Numbered from the stretch's first letter, positions 37,639 to 47,493 are shown. The stretch: 64,000 nt of DNA from PMG-095 sp037200885 (GCA_037200885.1 JBBCIN010000001.1:372001-436000); one strand, 5' to 3'. Program-made: numbers and translations. Notes: generated by a model from the sequence alone, not told the origin.

Positions 37639-40600
37639 TCACTCAGCCGCGGGGGCGGCTTCCGTCGCTCGTTGGGACAGGTCGATCGCGACGATCGAGC
37701 CATCCGCCTGCTTCCGTCCCAAACGAAACACGCCCTTCGGCGCTTCGACTTCGGCAGAGCGCCGCGCTTCGTAGCCGCGCACGCGCTCCATGGTCTCGGC
37801 GATCTGTTTTTCGATCGCCGGATCATGCTGTTTCGCCGCCGCCAGCTGGGCCTGCTTCAGGCCGAGCAGCTCCAGGCGCTTCTTGTCGATCGACAGCGCC
37901 AGATCACGCTTTTTGCCGGCCAAATCTTCCAGTCGCTCTTGCGCCAAGCGCAGTGAGTGAGCGTAGGTCTTGACGCGGATCTTGATCGAGCCGCCCGGCT
38001 TGTTGGCGTCGATGTCGTGCAGCGCGGCAGAGGGCGTCTTCGAGGTTTGGATGATGTCGGCGATCAAGCCGTAGGTCGGCGCGTCGTGACCGCACTTGAA
38101 GCTCGATAGATCGAGCACCGCGACGTTCGGATGATGTGCCGCGAAGGCCGCCGCCCACACCTTCATCGCGCTGTTCACCGAGTAGTTCTCGGGCCACACG
38201 TGGTTGATTTCGAGCGGGCTCTTGATGACGCCTCGGTCGAGCTCGTCCTTGTAGTAGCGATCGAGGTACTCGCGGTCCTTCGGAATCGAGCGAATGCTCA
38301 GAATCGGGTAACCCAGCACCTGGAACTCGTCCGGAATGCCATGATTCAGGCCCGGATCCGCGTGGTACGGCCGATTGAGCACCAGGATCGCGATGCGATC
38401 TTCGGCTTCGACCGTCTCCAAAATGGCGCGGCCCTTGTCCTGCAAGTCCAGATCGAAGGCCTTGAGCGCCTTCCAGGCTTCGGCACAGGCGTGGTCGTTC
38501 TCGTCCTCGGTGATCTCCAGGCGATCCTTCCAGGTCTCGAACATGCGCCGCGCGAGCAGCGTGGGCTCCTCGAAGGAAAGTGCGGGGTCGAGGTACTCCA
38601 TGTTGCGCACGGCGAAGAAGTCGACCTCTTTGGTGAACGCCGCCTTGGTCACGTCCGGCGTGCCGGCGACGATCGGACACGACGCGTTGTCCTGCGTGTC
38701 GACCACGAAGTTGTTCACGTGCGTGAGGATCGGGAAGAAGATGTAGTTGAGCGCCTTGTTCCGCTCCGGCTCGTGCTTGTGAAAGAGCAGGTTGTGAATG
38801 TGCGATTGCACGACCTTGCTCGGGAAGCACGGGTCGATCGAGCCGTATTTGCCGCCCTCGACCCAGGTCTCCTCGGTGGTCGCGTCGCTCCACACCACGT
38901 TGGATTTGCCGAGGCCGAGCGCCTCGAAGTAAGTCCGGAAGAACGGCCCGGTGCTGTACATGTTGAGCACTCGCGGCATGCCCACGCGAATGCGTTTGCG
39001 CTTCTTGGCCGCTTCTTCACTCGAGCGCTGGAAGGGCCGGGTAATGGCCTCGCGTTTCACCCGGAACATGCTCTTCGTGACCTTCACGTCTTCGATCGGC
39101 GTGCCGGCGGCGGGCTGCGGCGCCCACTCGTAGAAGTGGGCGAAGGCGCGCTCACCCTCGTAGTTCACGATGTTCGGGAACGCGGCCGCGGTCTTCCTGC
39201 GCTCTTCCATCAGCGAGAGCATCGCGTCTTTGCTCTCGACGGTGCCCTTCTCGCAGGAGAAGCCCGAGATGTATCGCGTGGACGAACCGTCCGGGCGCGT
39301 GGTGTCGATGAACGTGCGCTTGCACTCGTTCGGACAGAAGTGACACACCGTCTCTTCGTCGTTCTTGGTCTTGTACTCGAGGTTCAGCGCGGCCTCGATG
39401 CCGATGAAGCGCGTCACGCCGCTGCGCTTGTAGCGGCGCAGCGTCTCGATCGCCGCGCCGATGGCGCCCGCTTCACCGGTGTGCGGGTGTACGAATACCT
39501 GGCCACCCGGTACGCGTTGCTTGATGTAATCGACCTGCGCCTTGACCGCCGCGAGGTTGTATTGCGTTCCGCCTTGCAGCACGAAGCGCGTGCCGAGCGA
39601 GGCCAAACGCGGGATTTGCACGACGTACTGCCAGACGTTCTTCGGCAGCACTTGCGCAAGACCTGCGAGGAGCTCCTCCTTCTGGTAGCCCTCCTTCTGG
39701 AAGTTCACGCGATCGGAATCGAGGAACACCGCGCAGCCGTAGCTGAACTTGGGCGCCAGCTCGGCCTTGAACGCGGTCTCGGCGTATTCGGTGACCGGGA
39801 TGCCGAACTGATCGGCCATCGCTTGCAGCAGCATGCCGTTGCCGGCGCTACAGCTATTGGACAGCTTGAAATTCTGGATATCGCCGTTCTTCATGAACAG
39901 GACCTTGATGTCCTGTCCGCCGATGTCGCAGATCACGTCCACGTCCCCGAAGAAGTGCACGGCGCTCATCATGTGAGCGACGGTCTCGACGATGTTCACG
40001 TCGGCCATCACACACTCTTCGAGCACATCCGCCGCGTAGCCCGTCGCGCCGAAGCCAACGCACTCGAGCGTCGCGCCCTGGCTCGTGACCTGGCCCTTGA
40101 TGTTGGCCAAGAGCTCTTTGGTGTCCTGGATCGGGTTGCCCTTGGACAGCTGGTAGGCTTTGACCAAGAGCTCGCCGTCTTCACCAATCAGCACGGCCTT
40201 CGATGAAGTCGAACCGCCGTCGAGACCGATGATGCCCTTGACGTGTTGGCCCGGCGTGAAGCTGGCGGGGATGAACTTCGGGATCTTGTACATTTCCCGG
40301 AAGTCGGCCATCTCGCGCTCGCCGGAGGACAACGGCGGTCCGGCCTGTTCGCCCAGGCGCGCGCGCCGGCCGTTTTGGATGAAGTCACGCAAGCCCTCGA
40401 CGCCGTGGAAGCGCCCAGCTTCGCCGCCTTCGGCGATACCGAACATCGCCGCGCCGAACGCCGCGTACAGCTCGGCGTTTTGCGGCACGAAGATCAACTC
40501 TTCGATCGGGACGTCTTGCGGATAAACGAAGCCGCGGTCGCGCCACGTTTCCGGGATGCGTTTACGCCAGCAATCCTGCAAAAAGGGCAGGTACGTGTTG

Positions 40601-41292
40601 GGGCCACCCAGCAGCAAAACCTTGGGCTTCAGCGTGTTTCCGCGCGTGAGCACGCTCAAGTTCTGCAGCACGATGGCGTCGGCCAAGGAGTTCAGCACCT
40701 CGTCCTTCGGGATGCCCGTCTTGACCAGGTTCACGATGTCCGTCTCGGCGAACACACCGCATTTGGCGGCTACGTGATGCAGCTTCTGATCGTTGAAACG
40801 GAGCGAGGTCGCGTAGCCCGGCTCCGCGCCGACCTTGATCATGCACTTGTCGATCGTGGCGCCCGTACCCGAGGCGCACTTGTCGTTCATCGATGTGCCC
40901 GCGGTCTTGGCACCTGTCTGGGCGTCTTCTTTGAACATGATGATCTTGGCGTCTTGGCCGCCGAGCTCGATCACGCTGAGAACATCCGGATGCTTGTACT
41001 CGACGGCGAGGGTGACCGCGTTCACCTCTTGCACGAACTTGGCGCCGGTCGGGGCCGCCAGCGGACCGGAGCCGGAGCCGGTCACGAACATCTTCCACTG
41101 ATCTTTCGGCTGATCCGGGAAGGCGGCCAAGATAGTCTCGAGCAGCTCGAGCACCTTCTCCGGCTGCTTCGTGTGGTGACGTTGGTAGTCGTTCCACAGG
41201 ATGTCCTTCGTTACGGGATCGATCACGGCCGCTTTCACGGTCGTCGATCCCACGTCCATCCCGATCACCAGCTCGCCACGGTGTCCGTTCAT
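37639..41292 (-). CDS. Giant tandem CoA-dehydratase-activase-like ATPase (BadF/BcrA/HgdC type) fused to DUF2229-like domain
   Basis: 1,217 residues. The first ASKHA ATPase (about 1-300) has GMDVGSTTVKAAVID, ELGGQDAKIIMF and NDKCASGTGATIDKC (Cys139). The second (about 350-625) has GLDGGSTSSKAVLIG, DIGGQDIKVLFMK and NSCSAGNGMLLQAM (Cys481). In HgdC such a Cys ligates the bridging 4Fe-4S cluster and ATP hydrolysis drives electron transfer. Next comes CHFCPNEC (Cys650, 653, 657) with Cys680, then a DUF2229-like domain (about 768-1085; GMPRVLNMYSTGPFFRTYFE, DPCFPSK, NRPYHADPGLNHGIP, FKCGHDAPTYGLI). A helical tail (about 1110-1180) ends it. Start is ATG 41292 after GAGGG; the open frame begins 15 codons earlier. 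Substrate unknown. Confidence 0.87.
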   Translation of the reverse strand: MNGHRGELVIGMDVGSTTVKAAVIDPVTKDILWNDYQRHHTKQPEKVLELLETILAAFPDQPKDQWKMFVTGSGSGPLAAPTGAKFVQEVNAVTLAVEYKHPDVLSVIELGGQDAKIIMFKEDAQTGAKTAGTSMNDKCASGTGATIDKCMIKVGAEPGYATSLRFNDQKLHHVAAKCGVFAETDIVNLVKTGIPKDEVLNSLADAIVLQNLSVLTRGNTLKPKVLLLGGPNTYLPFLQDCWRKRIPETWRDRGFVYPQDVPIEELIFVPQNAELYAAFGAAMFGIAEGGEAGRFHGVEGLRDFIQNGRRARLGEQAGPPLSSGEREMADFREMYKIPKFIPASFTPGQHVKGIIGLDGGSTSSKAVLIGEDGELLVKAYQLSKGNPIQDTKELLANIKGQVTSQGATLECVGFGATGYAADVLEECVMADVNIVETVAHMMSAVHFFGDVDVICDIGGQDIKVLFMKNGDIQNFKLSNSCSAGNGMLLQAMADQFGIPVTEYAETAFKAELAPKFSYGCAVFLDSDRVNFQKEGYQKEELLAGLAQVLPKNVWQYVVQIPRLASLGTRFVLQGGTQYNLAAVKAQVDYIKQRVPGGQVFVHPHTGEAGAIGAAIETLRRYKRSGVTRFIGIEAALNLEYKTKNDEETVCHFCPNECKRTFIDTTRPDGSSTRYISGFSCEKGTVESKDAMLSLMEERRKTAAAFPNIVNYEGERAFAHFYEWAPQPAAGTPIEDVKVTKSMFRVKREAITRPFQRSSEEAAKKRKRIRVGMPRVLNMYSTGPFFRTYFEALGLGKSNVVWSDATTEETWVEGGKYGSIDPCFPSKVVQSHIHNLLFHKHEPERNKALNYIFFPILTHVNNFVVDTQDNASCPIVAGTPDVTKAAFTKEVDFFAVRNMEYLDPALSFEEPTLLARRMFETWKDRLEITEDENDHACAEAWKALKAFDLDLQDKGRAILETVEAEDRIAILVLNRPYHADPGLNHGIPDEFQVLGYPILSIRSIPKDREYLDRYYKDELDRGVIKSPLEINHVWPENYSVNSAMKVWAAAFAAHHPNVAVLDLSSFKCGHDAPTYGLIADIIQTSKTPSAALHDIDANKPGGSIKIRVKTYAHSLRLAQERLEDLAGKKRDLALSIDKKRLELLGLKQAQLAAAKQHDPAIEKQIAETMERVRGYEARRSAEVEAPKGVFRLGRKQADGSIVAIDLSQRATEAAPAAE

Positions 41293-41343
41293 TTTGCTCT
41301 GCCCTCGGTGAGGTGCCGCCGAGCAAACGCCCGGCAAGGCTCA

Positions 41344-41361
41344 ACTGACGCGCGTGTCAGT
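41344..41361 (-). promoter_or_regulatory. Palindrome upstream of the activase operon
   Basis: ACTGAC-GCGCGT-GTCAGT has 6-bp arms and lies about 50 bp upstream of the activase start. A related sequence (GTGTCAGAGCGCGTCAG) occurs at about 41419-41435, at the end of the FecR-like gene. The pair may be operators, for example for the nearby TetR regulator. Confidence 0.35.
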
Positions 41362-41433
41362 CTATCCTCCCACGCGGCGCAGGATGCAAGCGCCGCGATT
41401 GTTTCGCGAGGGTGACGGTCGTGTCAGAGCGCG

Positions 41434-42909
41434 TCAGTTGCGGCTGGCGACTGGCGGCTCCGCGGCCGGCACGAGCGCAGGCGTGCCCTTCGCGGGCGGC
41501 ATCAGCGCCGGTTTTGCCGGCGAGATGATCTGAACTGCTGGGCCCGGCTTGTGCGCCTGTGTGGCAATTTCCAAGAAATCGTGGCCGAGTGCCCCACCGT
41601 ATTGATCAGCGACGTCTACGCGCAAAATCCACGGACCCGGTTTCGTACTCGGAGGCACGACCGCGTGCAGGGTGTTGCCGTCTTGCTCGAAGTTCACATC
41701 CACGGGGTCGAGACCAACCGTCACGGTGGGCACGGCCTGCAGGAAGGCCGGGACCTCGCCGCCGTTCTGAGACTTGAGCTGAATGTCGATCGAGATCGGG
41801 TCGCGGGGCCAAAGCGCGCTTTGCGGTCCGATTTGCACGTCGGCATAGATGCCGCGCGGCTCCAGGCGCGCGATTGCCGTATCGAGCACTCCCGGCATCC
41901 GGAAGCCGATCACGGTCTTCTGACCTCGGTAGAGGCCGGCGCCCTGGGCCGCGGGAAAGTAGCGGCCAGCTCCCAGATACGTCATCTCGAGGCCGGCAGT
42001 GTTGGTAAACTGAACTTGCTGACCAGCGCCCAGATAGATGGCTTGTTCGTTGCTGTAGCTGCCCGGCGGGAGCACGACGCCGATCACGCGCAGCTCGGAC
42101 TCAGCGCTCCAGCCGCCCTCCATGCCGCGCGCATCGATGGATCGCAGAGCAATCGCGTATTTGCCAGGCTCCACCGGGTTGAGGGCAGCGTCCCACTCCG
42201 GGTTGGTCGTGGTGCGCTGATCGATCGACTTGCCATCCGACAGGCGACGTAAGCGAAGCTCGTAACCCTGGGCACCTGCCACGCGTGCCCAGCGGAAGCC
42301 GTGCATGGCCACCGCCTCGCTGGGCGCGAACCACATCCGTTGCGAGCTGGTCAGGGTCGGACCCGGTAGTCCCGGTTTGGCCAGTGCGCTCGGTTCGTCT
42401 TTGCTCAGCGTGGCGGTCCAGCCGAGTGGAATGGTTTGCCAATGATCGTTCAGCAGGCTGCGCACTTCGCCTTCGACATTGGCGCTGGTTGCCTCGCCGC
42501 CGTCGACGCGGAACGCCGCATGCCCCGCGGTGACGATCGCGCTCAGCTTGCCCATGCTCGCGAGCACCGCGTTGCGGCCCGCTTTGGGTAGTTCGACGTC
42601 CACGCGCCCGCTCTGCAGCGCAAAGCTCCAAGTCCAAGTGCGCGCCCCGGGCGTGAGGGCCAAGAGCTGCGGCAGCGGGAAGACCCGGAGCGACGAGTTG
42701 GGCGCGACTCGCAGATGAGCGCGACTCGGCAGCTCGATCACCGCGCCCGCTGCCGACGTGGTGAGCATGCCGCCCACGTTCGTGGCGCTGCCGGAGACCA
42801 CCACTGGCTTACGCGGCGTGGATTCGGCCCGCGCGCTGGTCCCGGTTGCACACACCAATGCGCCCAGCACACACGCTACGTAACTGACTCGAACTCGCGT
42901 TGGTCCCAT
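41434..42909 (-). CDS. FecR-like periplasmic protein
   Basis: About 491 residues. The signal peptide (VRVSYVACVLGALVCATGTSARA) is followed by a FecR-like beta domain (about 35-170; AAGAVIELPSRAHLRVAPNS, FALQSGRVDVELP, GKLSAIVTAGHAAFRVDGG). A fibronectin/Ig-like segment follows (AQGYELRLRRLSDG ... GKYAIALRSIDARGM) and further beta-rich repeats. Classic FecR senses siderophore signals and controls a sigma factor; here no sigma gene is adjacent, and the protein lacks the cytoplasmic anti-sigma part. It is thus an envelope protein of unknown role. Start ATG 42909 is preferred over 42939. It is divergent from the TetR gene. Confidence 0.78.
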   Translation of the reverse strand: MGPTRVRVSYVACVLGALVCATGTSARAESTPRKPVVVSGSATNVGGMLTTSAAGAVIELPSRAHLRVAPNSSLRVFPLPQLLALTPGARTWTWSFALQSGRVDVELPKAGRNAVLASMGKLSAIVTAGHAAFRVDGGEATSANVEGEVRSLLNDHWQTIPLGWTATLSKDEPSALAKPGLPGPTLTSSQRMWFAPSEAVAMHGFRWARVAGAQGYELRLRRLSDGKSIDQRTTTNPEWDAALNPVEPGKYAIALRSIDARGMEGGWSAESELRVIGVVLPPGSYSNEQAIYLGAGQQVQFTNTAGLEMTYLGAGRYFPAAQGAGLYRGQKTVIGFRMPGVLDTAIARLEPRGIYADVQIGPQSALWPRDPISIDIQLKSQNGGEVPAFLQAVPTVTVGLDPVDVNFEQDGNTLHAVVPPSTKPGPWILRVDVADQYGGALGHDFLEIATQAHKPGPAVQIISPAKPALMPPAKGTPALVPAAEPPVASRN

Positions 42910-43010
42910 GACGCTGGTCAACGGCATCGGTCGGGGCAACTTGAGTCTTTTCGGCCCGCGGGGCGAAGTCTGTGCCTCCTTCCGCAGCTCTGGGACTACA
43001 CTTCCTCACG

Positions 43011-43670
43011 ATGGCGACCGCACGCGTCAAGAAGAAATTCGGGGCCTTACCCAAGAACGAGCGGCGCCAGCAAATCCTGAGCGTGGCGCGTGACGCGTTT
43101 GCGAAGCGCGGCTATCACCAAACGACGATCGACGACATCGTTGCTCAAGCCGGTGTCGCCCGGGGCACGTTCTACTTGTACTTCGAAGACAAGCGAGCGG
43201 TGTTCTCGGATCTGGTCGATCGCTTTGCCGGGCAGCTTTCGATGGCCATCGTGCGCATCGTGACCGACGACCCGGCGCGCTCGGTGATCGAACAAGTGCG
43301 TGAAAACATCCGCGCGATCATCGCCACGTGCCTGGCGGAACGCGCCATGACCAAGATCTTGTTCACCGACTCGGTCGGCGTCGACCCAGCCTTCGATCGA
43401 AAACTGCAAACATTCTACGACACCGTGGTGCAGCTTTTGACCGAGAGCTTGAAGGATGGCCAAGCTCTGGGAATCGTGGCCGACGGTGAGCCGCGTGTGC
43501 TCGCATATCTGACTATCGGCGCGCTGAAGGAACTTTTGTACCAGGCGGTGACGCTCGGCTTCGCCGAAGAGAGCGCGGACGTGCTCACCCAGCAGATGTT
43601 CACGTTCTTGAGCGGCGGCTATTTGCGCCTGCCCGATGCCAAACCGAGCAAGCCATCGCGCCGCCGCTGA
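43011..43670 (+). CDS. TetR-family transcriptional regulator
   Basis: 219 residues. The N-terminal helix-turn-helix domain is typical: RRQQILSVARDAFAKRGYHQ, TTIDDIVAQAGVARGTFYLY, FEDKRAVFSDLVDRFA. The C-terminal ligand-binding part is helical (ILFTDSVGVDPAFDRKLQTF) and of AcrR-like length. It likely represses nearby genes upon loss of a small ligand, with the divergent FecR-like gene as the first candidate target (101 bp between them). ATG 43011 is chosen, with the domain starting just after. Confidence 0.93.
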   Translation: MATARVKKKFGALPKNERRQQILSVARDAFAKRGYHQTTIDDIVAQAGVARGTFYLYFEDKRAVFSDLVDRFAGQLSMAIVRIVTDDPARSVIEQVRENIRAIIATCLAERAMTKILFTDSVGVDPAFDRKLQTFYDTVVQLLTESLKDGQALGIVADGEPRVLAYLTIGALKELLYQAVTLGFAEESADVLTQQMFTFLSGGYLRLPDAKPSKPSRRR

Positions 43671-43784
43671 TTGACCGATTTTTATTGATGGTCACGCGCC
43701 ACGGCGCCGCCGTCGCAGCCTTCGGCGTCGGAGTGCGCCTGCGAGAGTCACCCAGCGGGGCCGACCCCGCGGTTCAGTTTTCGC

Positions 43785-44159
43785 TCACTGCGCCGCTCGC
43801 GCGCAGCGCATCCCAAAGAACGGGTCGTGATGGACGGCGCGGAAGTGTTGAAAATAATACGACGGATTCGACGGAATGTAGCTGTAGTCGCCACCGATGA
43901 ATGTGCGATTTTCGACGCCGTCACCGAGAACGCGCCACGCACCCGCTGGTTCGCATCGCGCGTAATCAGAACGTGGAACGTGCGCGCCGGTTCGTGCATC
44001 CGCTCTTGCGCCGGGCGTGCGCGGTTCGTTCTCTGCAATACTGCGCAAGAATGCCTCCGCATCCGGGCAACTCTCGTCCGCGCGGTAGTCGACGCGCACG
44101 GGTTCCGGGCTGGCGGCGCGCGCGCGGCCGGAGAGCAGGAGCATGAGAGCAGTGCGCAC
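43785..44159 (-). pseudogene. Decayed secreted-protein gene
   Basis: A signal-peptide-like start (VRTALMLLLSGRARAA) is followed by PEPVRVDYRADESCPDAEAF. This pattern opens many myxobacterial secreted proteins. The expected continuation, RTNRARPAQERMHEPARTFH then VLITRDANQRVRG, is in another frame starting at about 44045. The end returns to the first frame as VENRTFIGGDYSYIPSNPSY and HDPFFGMRCARAAQ, which looks like the C-terminus of a formylglycine-enzyme-like domain. Two frame changes and the short length mark a remnant, perhaps of two fused genes. No clear parent lies in the window. Confidence 0.5.
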
Positions 44160-44586
44160 GACGCAATCAGCGGCACGCTGAGCGAGTCTGGCCCCCCGCG
44201 GCGGGCGGAGCCCGGCGCTTGCCGGGGGCCCCGGTGGCGCAGCGATAGCGAGCACACCGGACCGCGGTCCGGCTTCCACGCAGGGGGCATCAGCCACGAC
44301 AGCGCCCATGTGGGCGCGTGGAGGCGTGAGCGAGCGGAGCGAACGATTCTCGACAATCCCCCCACTCATGCACCGTCGGCAAGCGGGGGAAATCAGTTTT
44401 GGCGGGCGTAATGCGGAATACGGCCCGAGTGTCAGTCGTGAAATAAACTAGAAACCTGACGGAAGTCTCAGGAATTCGTGTCGGAAACTGAACGTCTGCG
44501 GCTGTCGTGCATTCGAGTCATGCTTACATTCTTCAGGGACTAGCGCTTTCCCCCCGATTTACTTGACCGAGCGCGGGGGAGGGCGC

Positions 44587-47493
44587 ATGGACCGCACCGC
44601 GAAACACCCTGCTTCGCCCCATAGAACCGCCATGGAAAACGATCTGTCTGCTGCGTCAGAGGGCTCCGTCAACACGCTGAGCCTCGCGTTCGCCGAAGGG
44701 CTGTACGCGGACTTCCTCAAAGACCCGAATCTGGTTCCGCCGGACTGGCAAGAATACTTCCGCGAGCTGACGCCGGATGCAGACTTCAGTCGCGCTCCGA
44801 AGCTCGGTCCCTCTTTTCGTGCCGCAAGCTTGTTCAATGCTCCGGTGGCCTCGAACGGCCACGCGCCGGGCGTTAACGGCAACGGCGCCAAGGGCAACGG
44901 CTACGCCGGCCCTGGCGGCTGGAACAACGGCGTCTCCGACGTCGCGGTTCGCCAAGATCGGGTGGATGCGCTGATTCGCGCCTACCGCGTGCGTGGTCAC
45001 ATGATCGCCAAGATCGATCCGCTGGGCCTGCCGCGGCTGCCTCAGGAGGAGCTCGATCCGGAGTTTCACGGTTTGCGGGGCGACGATCTCGACCGCAAGT
45101 TCTCGAGCCGCACCATCTTCGGCGCCCAGGCCCTGACTCTGCGGGAGATGCTCACGCGGCTGCGCAACACCTACTGCCGCTCGATTGGCGTGCAGTTCAT
45201 GCACATCGACGATCTGAAGGTCAAAAACTGGCTGCAAGATCGAATGGAAGGTTCGGAGAACCGGCTCGAGCTGCAACGCTCCGAGCAGATCCGGATCTTC
45301 ACCAAGCTGACCGATGCCACCACCTTCGAGGAGTTCTTGCGTCGCAAGTTCTCGACCGTGAAGACCTTTTCGCTCACCGGCTCGGAGAGCTTGATTCCGC
45401 TCTTGGCGTTGGCCATCGACCGCGCCGCGGAGCATGGCGTCGACGAGATCATCCTGGGTATGGCCCATCGCGGCCGCCTCAACGTGCTCGCCAACATCAT
45501 GGGCAAGAGCCCGCGCGAGATCTTCCGCGAGGTCGAAGACAGCGATCCAGAGCTGTATTTCGGCAGCGGCGACGTGAAATACCACCTCGGTCACAGCTCG
45601 GATTTCGTGACCGAGAGCGGCAAGAAGGTGCATCTCTCGCTGTGCTTCAACCCGAGCCATCTGGAGTACGTCGATCCGGTGGTCCTCGGCCGCGCGCGCG
45701 CGAAGCAAGACCGCGTGGGCGACACCACGCACGCGCACAAGCTCGGGCTCTTGATCCACGGTGATGCCGCCTTCGCCGGTGAAGGCATCATTCAAGAGAC
45801 GCTGAACCTGAGCCAGTTGGACGCGTACACCACGGGCGGCACGCTGCACGTGGTGATCAACAACCAGATCGGCTTCACCACGCCGCCGTCGCAGGGGCGT
45901 TCGACGACCTACGCCACGGACGTGGCGAAGATGCTGCAGATCCCGATCTTCCACGTCAACGGTGAAGACCCGGAGGCCGTCGCCCAGGTCGTGCGTTTGG
46001 CCATGGATTTCCGCGACACGTTCCTGCGGGATGTGGTCATCGACATGTACGGCTATCGCCGTCACGGTCACAACGAAAGTGATGAACCCGCCTTCACCCA
46101 GCCTTTGATGTACGCAGCGATCGCCGAGCGGAAGAGCGTTCGCGACGGTTACCTCGAGCACTTGCTGAAGCTCGGCGGCATGACCGTGTCGGAAGCGGAC
46201 CGCATCGCGGTCGAGCGCCGCGAGCACCTCGAGGCGGAGCTCGGCGAGGCGCGTCGCAAGGACTTCGTGAAGACGCAGGACTGGCTCGGTGGCTATTGGA
46301 AAGGCTACATGGGCGGTCCCGAGGCCAACGTGCCGGAGGTCGAGTCCGGCATCTCTTTGGCGCGAGCCAAAGATCTGATCATTCGTCAGAACGAGCTACC
46401 CGCGGACTTCCATCCGCACAAGCAGATCGAGCGTTTGCTACAGAAGCGCACTGCCATGGGCAACGGCGAGCAGCCGCTCGATTGGGGCACGGCCGAGCTG
46501 CTCGCGTTCGCCTCGCTCGTGACCGAGGGCTCACGCGTGCGTTTCACGGGACAGGATTCGCCGCGCGGCACCTTCACGCAGCGCCACGCCGTGCTGCACG
46601 ACGTGGAGGACGGCCACACCTATATGCCACTCTGCCATCTGAGCTCCGATCAGGCGCCGATCGAGATCTACAACTCCGCGCTGAGTGAAGCCGGCGTAAT
46701 GGGCTTCGAGTACGGCTACAGCCTGGATTGGCCGGATGGGCTCGTGGTCTGGGAGGCGCAGTTCGGTGATTTCGTAAATTGCGCGCAGGTCATCATCGAT
46801 CAGTTCTTGGTCAGCGCGGAAGACAAGTGGAAGCGCCTGAGCGGCTTGGTGTTGATGCTGCCGCACGGCTACGAGGGTCAGGGGCCGGAGCACTCCAGCG
46901 CCCGACTCGAGCGCTTCCTGTCCGCGGCGGCGGAGGACAATATCCAGATCGTGCAGCCGAGCACGCCGGCTCAGCACTTCCACGTGCTGCGTCGTCAAGT
47001 GCTGCGCCCGTGGCGTAAGCCCCTGATCATGTTCACGCCCAAGAGCCTGCTGCGTCACCCCATGTGTGTGAGCCCGCTCGAGGACTTCTCCTCCGGTCGC
47101 TTCCACCGCGTGATTCCGGATATGCGCGCAGCCAAGCCGAGCAAGGTGATCGTGTGCACGGGCAAGGTCTATTACGACTTGGAGAAGCGCCGTCAGGAGC
47201 TCGGCCGCAACGACGTTGCGATCGTCCGCGTCGAGCAACTGTACCCGCTGCCGGATCGGCACATCCGCGCGGCCATCGAGCACTGCGACGACGGCACGCC
47301 CATCGTCTGGGTGCAGGATGAGCCGGAGAACATGGGCGCGTGGCGTCACTTCCGCGCGCGTTTCGGAGCGATGCTGTTCGGTCGCTTCCCCTTCAGTGGC
47401 GTGTGCCGGACCGAGTCGGCGAGTCCGGCGACCGGTTCACACAACTGCCACAAGCTCGAGCAGCAAGAACTCCTCGAGCGCGCTTTCGCCTGA
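44587..47493 (+). CDS. sucA: 2-oxoglutarate dehydrogenase E1 component
   Basis: 968 residues. Thiamine-diphosphate enzyme that decarboxylates 2-oxoglutarate and succinylates the E2 lipoyl group. An N-terminal E2-binding part (LYADFLKDPNLVPPDWQEYF) is followed by a Gly/Asn linker and DALIRAYRVRGHMIAKIDPL. Catalytic-region stretches are MAHRGRLNVLANIMGK, GRSTTYATDVAKMLQ, HVNGEDPEAVAQV, DVVIDMYGYRRHGHNESDEP and MLPHGYEGQGPEHSSARLER. Start ATG 44587 follows GGGGGAGGG by 4 bases; TTG 44563 is less likely. It heads the sucA-sucB-lpd cluster, which works right after icd in the TCA cycle. Confidence 0.97.
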   Translation: MDRTAKHPASPHRTAMENDLSAASEGSVNTLSLAFAEGLYADFLKDPNLVPPDWQEYFRELTPDADFSRAPKLGPSFRAASLFNAPVASNGHAPGVNGNGAKGNGYAGPGGWNNGVSDVAVRQDRVDALIRAYRVRGHMIAKIDPLGLPRLPQEELDPEFHGLRGDDLDRKFSSRTIFGAQALTLREMLTRLRNTYCRSIGVQFMHIDDLKVKNWLQDRMEGSENRLELQRSEQIRIFTKLTDATTFEEFLRRKFSTVKTFSLTGSESLIPLLALAIDRAAEHGVDEIILGMAHRGRLNVLANIMGKSPREIFREVEDSDPELYFGSGDVKYHLGHSSDFVTESGKKVHLSLCFNPSHLEYVDPVVLGRARAKQDRVGDTTHAHKLGLLIHGDAAFAGEGIIQETLNLSQLDAYTTGGTLHVVINNQIGFTTPPSQGRSTTYATDVAKMLQIPIFHVNGEDPEAVAQVVRLAMDFRDTFLRDVVIDMYGYRRHGHNESDEPAFTQPLMYAAIAERKSVRDGYLEHLLKLGGMTVSEADRIAVERREHLEAELGEARRKDFVKTQDWLGGYWKGYMGGPEANVPEVESGISLARAKDLIIRQNELPADFHPHKQIERLLQKRTAMGNGEQPLDWGTAELLAFASLVTEGSRVRFTGQDSPRGTFTQRHAVLHDVEDGHTYMPLCHLSSDQAPIEIYNSALSEAGVMGFEYGYSLDWPDGLVVWEAQFGDFVNCAQVIIDQFLVSAEDKWKRLSGLVLMLPHGYEGQGPEHSSARLERFLSAAAEDNIQIVQPSTPAQHFHVLRRQVLRPWRKPLIMFTPKSLLRHPMCVSPLEDFSSGRFHRVIPDMRAAKPSKVIVCTGKVYYDLEKRRQELGRNDVAIVRVEQLYPLPDRHIRAAIEHCDDGTPIVWVQDEPENMGAWRHFRARFGAMLFGRFPFSGVCRTESASPATGSHNCHKLEQQELLERAFA

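Noticed and set aside
38131..40206. Open plus-strand frame of 691 codons
   Set aside because: Antisense to the giant activase; its translation shows His/Val/Asp-rich stretches without a fold pattern.
44257..44272. 16-bp palindrome CCGGACCGCGGTCCGG
   Set aside because: A short G/C palindrome just upstream of a decayed gene; too weak on its own to be called a site.
44656..46227. Minus-strand frame of 523 codons
   Set aside because: Antisense to sucA, which matches its family throughout.
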